Shown here piece by piece: positions 35,401 to 44,400 of a DNA stretch of 64,000 bases; the stretch's first letter is position 1; each line of letters begins with the position of its first letter. Position numbers and translations under genes: made by a program. The notes beneath the pieces are model-generated. The model did not search any database. It had not been told where the DNA came from and saw only the letters and a list, made by a program, of their open reading frames with translations. The DNA is taken from assembly GCA_024449915.1 (NCBI GenBank), contig JAMZAV010001269.1, positions 62,001 to 126,000 on the forward strand. Reading direction: 5' to 3'. The stretch is from Sweltsa coloradensis (taxonomy: Eukaryota; Arthropoda; Insecta; Plecoptera; Chloroperlidae).

Positions 35401-38400
35401 TCGTAATAATCACTCGATACTTGTGCTAATGGAATGGAATGGCCGTACCTAGCGTAGAGACAAGACAAGACAAGACAAGACAAGACAAGACAAGACAATA
35501 AATGAAAGGAAATAAAAAGTTTTAAAGGAAGTATGATCGTTCCAAGTACACAAAAATAGCCATCGTCAAGACTCAAGATAAGACTGAAAGTGCACCCTAT
35601 TGGTACGTTATTCGCCTTCTCCTGCTTATTCTATTGTAAACAGTGACATGACTGCTGTGCTCCATACACGAGATTACAAGATTGTATAGGCGTATTTGTA
35701 TTTTGCTTTGTGTGAATAACAGATGTACAATTGTACATGTTATGTAAATCAATCCAGATATTACCAAATCCATCTCAGCCGGGTTGAGAGATGCACATGT
35801 GTTTTGTTTCGACCTAATTTAAACCGAGTATCAATGTCTTATCCCCCACCCTCCTTCAAAGCTTGTGTCGCGTGCTAAGTGATAGCCCAATAAGATGACG
35901 CAGCTCGCCTCGACACTCGACACTCTGCCAGCCGCTACTCGTGCACTGTTGCCACGACTGATAAGTGGTGAAGATGAAGGAAATTTCATTGCACATTTAA
36001 CAATTAATTTAGCGTTACTAAGATTATTTTTGGTCAATCATTTGTTGTAAATGGAGTCTACTTAGGTAAATAGATGTATGTGTAAACCTTTACATAAGAG
36101 GTGAACGGGCCCTTTAAGGAGTACACAAAAAGCTACTGAAAACAAAAAAGATTGAGAACCAAACCACTGCATTAGACTATTATTTTATTTATTCAGTCAA
36201 AACTTTTTTTCATGTTAGGCATTGTAAAAATTGCTACCCATAGCCTAGGCTACATTCCACTCACCACCTTTTTCCAAAACCATTCAAACATGTTTGGCCT
36301 GTTCTGGAATAGGTGTTTGGAGAGAGATGAACACCATCTGAACAGAACGGATAATTGTTGACAGATAGGCCAACCTACCGGTACACAATCGTTTTCACGC
36401 TCGGACATTTCCAAACAGTTTTGAATGTTTCCTAGTGTTCATCCTTAAGAATGAAAGAACAAAATATGCCAACTAGGCACCTAGGCTAGGCTAGGCCTAC
36501 ATATAATATATATTTTTTTTTAAAGTGACAGCATGCCCAGCTAAAAATCACAATTTGCCTGATTTGCCTATTAAATAAGTCACTCCTCATCTCACATGCA
36601 TGATGCCTCCAATTCTAACTCCGAATATTTTGCAGAAATAATGCACATGGTTTATAGACAATTATTTCTATCTACTGTATCAAAATACTTTTATATAAGT
36701 ACACCGTATGCCAATATAAAGCCTGATTTATATAGGCCTAGGCGTAGGGTAGGGTAGGCCCTACCTATTGTCATTTCATAGAATATTTGACATCATGCTA
36801 GGCCTACAAGAAAATATTTAGTAGGCCCTATGCAGTGTTGCGGGATAATTTTTATCCAAGAAACAATTAGTTACCTACCTAGTACATACTGGTAGAATTA
36901 ATTTTAGAAATGACCTCCTGCACTACCGTATTACAAAAAAATTTTGTTTATTCGATGTTGATGTAGGCCTAGTTGATGTAGGCCTAGGCCTCTGCCTATG
37001 GTCTTAAATCCATAAGATACGGTAGGCCTACGTAAAACATTTAAACGTATTTGTTCACGAAACAGTGAAATACTACGAGGATTAAATGGCAAAATGGGTA
37101 GGTAGGCCTAGCCAGTAAGCTACAATTCTGATCAACTAAAGTCTAGTTTAAAAAGTTTACACTGGATTGCGTAGGCCTACTCGAGCGCTGCCCTCCCCAA
37201 TAGCTTGTTGCCACAGTGTTTACTGACGTGCCGTGCGTTAAACTATAGCCTACACAAGAAATTGAAAAACTTCACCCTGGCGCGGGACCTCTTGCATTGG
37301 AAGCAGGGACTCGTAGCCACTGGACCCATGAGCATCAAAAATAATCTTTTACGAACCTGATGGTGTTGGGTTGTTCGCCATGAATCGAAATCTTCATGTT
37401 CATTCACGTGGTCCTTTGGGCCATTTGAAACTGAAACAAATATTTCACATACTGATTTACAAACAGAACAAAATGATGCTGTCATGCATAGGATATTAGG
37501 TACCGGTATACATAATAATTTTCTTAAACTGGGAACATGAATAAACATGTTTCAGTGGGGGGGGGGGGGGGGGGGGAAGGTACAGAAGGATGACATCTTA
37601 CATTAAAAAACGTTAGCAGGTCGCACATACACAAATAGATGAGTAGACAAGTTGCTGATATGTTTTGACTAACTAGGTAGTGGTCTAGTTGGTCAAAACT
37701 AGTCTAGATTATAGAATATTTCATTATTATGCATTATTAGGACTTAAAATGCTATGGTACTTAGAATAATTAGCAATTAGCATTGATATAGGCCTAAACT
37801 AGCTTGAGTAGGAATTTATATCTTTTCAATTTTCAGTTTCTGTTGTGTGCCTAGGATCTAGCATGTATGCCTACCTAGTACAGAGATTTAGTGGTAGGCC
37901 TACTATATAAAGTAGGGCCTCTTAGCATTTGTGTTAACCCCTTAACTAACTTTCCGCACGACCCGCAATTCCCCCCCCCTCTGGCCTAAGCACCCTATTG
38001 GACCGTTTATGCCCGAGACCAACCAATGATAGGTAGGTACCTAGTGAGTAAGACCTTGCATGTTGTCTTCACTGTAGGTACGAAACACCAATACTAATAA
38101 AATTATCGCCAGACTGTGTGCAACATCAATCTTTGAAGACAAAGCTTTAATTATCAATTAAATCCAAACCAGTGGTTAAATTTTTACTTTATGGCCTCTT
38201 GCTACATTATAATTGCTGTTTTCACTTTTCATATAGGGGCCTATAGGTACTGGATAGTTGCGAACAAATAGTTTAGGCCTCTTAACTTAAAGGTACGCCC
38301 ATAGATACTGTGTAACATTGGTCAGTTTGGGTAGGCCTAATAAAATGTGTAAAACTGTGAGTAAGGAAGTCAAGTTCAAGTAGCATTAAAATTTTTATGT

Positions 38401-41400
38401 TGGGCCTAGTCCTAACCTTCTTAAGGGAATAAACTAACAAATCAGACTTGGGTACCTACCTAGGCTTCTAGGCTATCTTTTATTTTATTATTTTTATCTT
38501 TGATTTTATGCATGATAATGGATTAAGTAATTATTTAACAACAGTTAAGAGTGTGGGGTTGTCTTGTGTAGATCGATGTGACAAGCTGGATAAGGAGTGG
38601 AGTCAAGTATTGAAGTGCTGGCAACTGAAATTTGTACTTTGCTGTGTCAGCCAGCCAGGGTGACTTGATTGAACCGTGTGGCGGGATATGCATGTGGTAG
38701 GCCTAAAGTGTCAAACCGAATTGGCATAGCATTTATAAGCATAGCGCAACGCAATCACAACACAAGAATTATATATAACCAATTTCTTGTGCTGGGCCTT
38801 ACGCTATGCTTGTACGCTACTTGTGTGTACTGTGTAGGCCTACGAGCAGCCAGTTGCTTTTGTTTATATTTCCTAGATGCTATGCTTGCTTTGACTATGC
38901 TTATGCTATTCCAATTAGGCTTGACAAGAATAAAAATATAACCAATTCTCGTATCATGATGTTTAATGACTAGGCCTAGGGGTAATGTGGGTAGGGGAAC
39001 ATGCTGTACCTTGGACATAGTTGTACCTTGGACCATTCAAGATATCTCTGCTATCTTGTGGTAAAAAAAATAGCTAAAATTTCTAGTTGTCAATTATACC
39101 ACTAGGTGTCAGACTATACCAAACTGGGATGGTGGTAGAAAACCTAGCATCATTAAAAAAATAATTTGTGTTTTCAACCATTCAAAGTAAATATTTTGCA
39201 TGTTACTATTTTGCTTTTTAAAGCCTTGAATGATATTTTACTGCTAAAACACTTTATTAAGTCTGAGAACCATGCTTTGATGTATAATTATACCAATTAC
39301 ATAAAACAGGCAACTTAACGTCAAACTAAATTGGAGGGAAATCAAAAAGTTACGTGCTTGGTTGTACCTTGGGTCACCTTATAGTAATGTACCTTGGACC
39401 TTGTCCAAGGTACATTTAACATGGCATTTCCTTTACCATGGTAGGCCAATTTGTTTTGTTTCTTTAGATAATACCACGAAGTAAAGAGGGCAAGGTACGG
39501 GTGAAATTAGTGGAGTTGCGGGGGGGGGGGGGGGGGGGCGCAAAGCGGCGGGGGGGAAGCATAAAATGCGTTGCCGTTGTCAGCTAGGCCCCCCCCCCTC
39601 GGCACTTCGCTCCCCCCCCCCACACCACACTAACTTCTATCCACTTTTTAGGGTAGGGGGGGGGGGGCTAGCTGACTACGGCAACGCACTTCATGCTTCC
39701 CCCCAACCCCCTAACCTAGGTACTTTCCTTTTCGGGGGGGTCTAAGTACCGAATTTTCTTTTTATATTCTATAATTCAAAATGGCTGGCCTTAATAATAT
39801 TTTTTAGTCAATAGAAATATAACAATACACTCCCACTCTTTAAATATGAAGTACTCACAAGAAAGAAAACATTAAGTAGGCCTATAGGCCTATCCTTCAA
39901 TTTTCTTTGTAATTTATGTACATAACTCAAGGTATAAATTACATGGTCCAAGGTACGAATTACATGGTCCAAGGTACATCGCTATGCTGTACCTTGGACC
40001 ACTTTGCACTAATTATTAAAATGGTTAATTTAAAGCAATAATTGTAAAGTGCCATATACAATAAAATCAACAAAGTTTGTACAAGGCATGTTCTAGCAAA
40101 TACAAAAAAAATAAACCAAAATCATCATCTCATTTCTACAGAAACCATATAAATGTAAAAAGTGGTCCAAGGTACAGCATGTTCCCCTAATTGGAAACAG
40201 GGCGTAATTGGAAACACCCTTTATAACTTCTGTAGGTGAAGTTCAAATTTAAAAAAAATTGTTAGATAGCATGGCCCAGACCTTCATGGAAAATGTGCAA
40301 GTAGTTACAGCTTATTATTTACTACAATTCAGAAATTAAAAAAGTCCGCCCCAACCGGGAATCGAACCACGGATCTCCCTCCCGGAGCTTCTTCTGTTAG
40401 ATGATGTGCATGTCATACACATTGCAACCAACCTCTACACAAAAAACTTGTTTCAATTTGAAACACTCCTGTAGGCTGGATCCGTGTTGGAAGATGGTGG
40501 GTGGTGAGTGGTTGTTTTTGGATTGTTGTTGAGTGGATTTTTGGGTTAACGGAACCTTACATTTGTGTGCTTTAAAAATAATTGAAATTTTGTGCGTAGG
40601 GTGCTTTTTAGAAATTTCCCAACAACAACAAAAGTGATACCGGTAACTTTATTGCTGAACAACTCTTCACTTTTCCAGCCCGTGGTGATTTTTTAAAATT
40701 TTCATTAGAAAAATCTAAAATCAATATTTATTTGATTTAGGCCTAAATCAGATTTTTATTGATTTAAATCAATAATATCAGTGTTTCAAAACTTGTGAAT
40801 GTAGTGCACACTGCATACATCTAAACTATGTAGGATGAGCGTAGCGAGCGAAGCGAAGATTCCATTTCACTACACTGGAGAAAAAAATCCGGAATGTTTT
40901 TTTTTCTTTTTGTATTTTTGGCTGTTTGTTAACACGATTCCTGCTAAACCGATACTCCAATTGAGTTGAAATTTGATGGAGACCTTTGAAATCTCTGAAC
41001 TTAGAACTGCCACGTTTTTGAGCGCAATCTAAAAATTATTTCACATGAAAATCGCAATTTTACGATTTTTTTTATTTTTTATTTTTAAAAATTTCTTCGA
41101 CTTATAATACCTACATGCTTCATCCGATTTCAATGATTTTTTCACCGAACTATAATTTTACGAATTAAGATATTCGTGTGAAATTTGAGCGCAGTCGAAA
41201 AATTATTTCTTATGTAAATCGAAATTTTACGGGTTTTTTATTTTTTTAAACAATTCTTTGACTTATAACACCTACATGCTTTATTCGATTGTAATGATTT
41301 TTTTACAGAACCTTAATTTTATGAATTTATAAATTCGTGTGAAATTTGAACGCAATCGAATAATTATTTCTTATAAAAATCGCAATTTTACGATTTTTTT

Positions 41401-44400
41401 CTTTTTTTAAACTACGATTAATTAAAAAAATTAAAAATTCAAGTTTATTTTTTATTTAATTTAAATTAATTAAAAAAAAATCTTTAACTTAGTAATGATT
41501 TTTTCACAGAACAACAGAAAATCCGCATAACACATGGCAGCTCAATGCACCAAATACGCTCATCCATCAACGCGGCGGGACTTAAGCGTTTTCCTAGTTA
41601 TGTAAATTAAAAATTTGTATTACCGGTAGTTTATTCTTTGTCTTTCACCATTTTGTCCTTTTCTTTCATGTATTATAGGCCTATTTATAGGGCCTATAAC
41701 TACCCACATTCAAGTTTTCAAACAACTTTGTGGGCTTTGCTGTTTTCTTGATGTAGCATGTATTGTTAAACCTGTAATTAATTAATAGCATGCAAATAAA
41801 AAAATTGGTGAACTTGAACTTGGTGAGCTGATGAACACTTTCACAAGTGATTTGGAAAATATAATTCAAAAATTATTTTAAGGAAAACTTTGCCTAAATC
41901 AGTTAGGGGCTAGAACTCTTGTGTTTGTTGCTCAAAGAGTCAAAATGAAGAAAAAGTGCATAGGCCTCATATGATTTAAAATCTGAATCAATGATTTTTA
42001 TTAGGCCTAAATAATTTATAATCAATGATTTGAATAGGTCTAAAAAAACTTGCTTTTCTGTAATAGGCAGGGCCGGCTCGTGACATTTTGGCGCCCTGGG
42101 CAACCGATGTTTTAGCGAACCCCCCCCCCCCGCTTCCCAAATTAACAAGAAGGTTTTTACCTCTATGTCCTCCTACAATGGGAGTCTGAGACCTCGGAAA
42201 GTCTTCATTCACAAAAGTTGATGCAAATGGTTTTTGAACTAGGAAGTCAGATAATGGAAATATTTGTTTTATAAATTGAATACAGAATATTCATGTAGAT
42301 CAACATGTCAGCAGCTCTTTATCGTCAGTTTTAAAAATGAAATATATTATAACATTATTAATTTGATTTTTTTTTCTACGCTATTGTATTTTCAATTGTT
42401 TCAAGTTAACGCGCCTTGGTTTGGTTTCGACAAACACTTTTACTAGGGACGCGAGATCAAGCTGATAAGCTTCGTCATTTTCGATCGAAAGCATGGCAAG
42501 AGATGAAAGTCTTTCTTGATTTGGGTTTGGGGGCTAACAACAGCGCCGCAGGCAAAAATTTGGAAAATCAGGTTTTTAAAATGTGTTTGGTGGGTTTTAG
42601 AAAAAAGTAGTGGGCTGAATACAATACCAAAATTATGTAATTTTTGTGCAGTCGATACTCAGAGCAACTATACGTTGCTCTCTAGTGAGTCAGAAAAAAT
42701 ATATCCTCAATCCACTGGGATGTGAATTAAAAATATTTTAAATTCCAAAATTTGGCGCCCCCTAAATCTCAGCGCCCCGGGCGGTCGCCCTACCCACGAG
42801 CCGGCCCTGGTAATAGGGTATCAAGACCAAATTTTCTCCAAAACATTTTTCACCAGCTTAAAACGTAGAGCCTATTAAAGTAGAACTATTTACCTAGCCT
42901 AATGTATTTTTTCAGCTGGTGAATTTCTTATGAAATTTATTTCATTTTTCAATGAAAACTATTTCACTGTTATCGCCCTTATGTTTTGCCGTTTACTGCA
43001 CATTTGGCAATGGAATGCCATAGGTATATAGGCCTACTATCCTTATCAGTGGCCTGGCCTCCCTTGTCATAAAGACCAACCTTGTGCTTGTGGCCAGTGC
43101 GCTCTTAAAAATAAAGATTTAACCAACCGCGCTTCACGAGGTAGGTAGCCTACAAGTAGTAGTAGTTAACAATAGTAGTTGACAATTTAGTATTTTTCAC
43201 TTTTTACACTTTTCCAGCTTGTGTAAGCATCGTTGTGGAACAGTAAGGTATGCTAGCCCTTTTAGTAGACCTAAGTTACAGGCCTATTTTATGTGTTTGG
43301 TCATGATAGGGAATTATCTTCATGAATTCTTAGACTAGGTTATTTATTACATAAGGATGCTGATGGTTCTGTAGGCCCCTACATACTGTAGTGTAGGGTG
43401 ATCAAGGAGTTGACATTGGCCTACAAATTTATAATTTTAAATTCATTTTCACTATTATTACCGTATTGAACTTGTGTGAAAATTAGGGCTAACTGAAACC
43501 TTGCCAAGTTTTAACTTTCCCTTTTAACGTAGGCTAACTGTTCCGGACATTACCGGAACCAATCAGAATTAGGTAGGCCCTAAGTTGTTGCACGACCTGT
43601 TAAAGGGGCACACTATTTTATCAGCCAATTGATTGTTCATGGGACTCGGAAGTAATAGCCGTAGCCTATGTTAAATAAATTAAACTAAAATATGCAGAAT
43701 AACAAAATAATATTATCCCTGTGTAGGCCTATATTGATACGTTGGACACACAAATTCGCAAATTGTACATTTAATTGGATGAGCGTAGCGAGCGAAGCGA
43801 AGATTCCATTCTACTACACTGGAGAAAAAAATCCGGAATGTTTTTTTTTCTTTCTTTCTTTCTTTCTTATTTTTGTGTGTCTGTGAACACGATTCCGGCT
43901 AAACCGATACTCCGATTGCGATGAAATTTTATGGAGACCTTCGAAATCTCTGAACTTAGAACTGCACCGTACGAAAAACTGATCAAAAAATTATTTCTCT
44001 TGAAAATCGCAATTTTACGATTTTTTTCGTTTTTCTTATTTGTTTTTGTTTGTATTTTTGTGTGTTTGTTAACACGATTCTGGCTAAACCGATACTCCAA
44101 TTGCGATGAAATTTTCTGGAGACCTTTGAAATCTTTGAACTTAGAACTGCCACCTTTTTGAGCGCAATCGAAAAATTATTTCGGTAATTATGCCGTACAC
44201 GGTTTTCCGAGAAAAAAGCATAAAATGTTTCCAGCTTTTCACAGTACGTGGTAATTGATAGTCCCTAATTCATTTTCAGCTACCGCATTACGATCTTTTC
44301 ACTGATACTAATGTTTTTCGTCTTTTTACCTGTGTAAATTGTGCTGTCACTGTACGTACTGTACGTGGGCCGCCATACTGGTTTGGAAAGCGCTATCTCC

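Larger units (their letters stand above)
32275..36117. mobile_element. Inverted dimer of TTAA-bounded transposons (3.84 kb)
   Basis: Unit A (32275-34519) and unit B (34516-36117) are the same element in opposite orientation, sharing one TTAA at 34516-34519. Outer ends read TTAAAGGG(A/C)(T/C)CGTTCACCTC, inner ends TTAAAG(G/T)G(C/T)CCGTTCACCTC. TTAA duplication and AGGG ends are found in Kolobok and piggyBac elements. Arm similarity runs hundreds of bases inward (for example TCTATTTACCTAAGTAGACT, GACAATCGACTTG, AGCGATAAGCTA-like words). Unit A additionally contains a LINE tail (about 32920-33205) and 0.6 kb without a counterpart in B. No recognisable transposase. Confidence 0.8.

Noticed and set aside
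35458..35499. CRISPR-like or satellite array
   Set aside because: Simple 5-bp microsatellite without spacers. No CRISPR-type repeat-spacer pattern exists anywhere in the window.
35160..35576. Minus-strand 138-codon frame with [12 protein letters not shown] repeats
   Set aside because: Produced by the (GACAA)n microsatellite inside the transposon arm.
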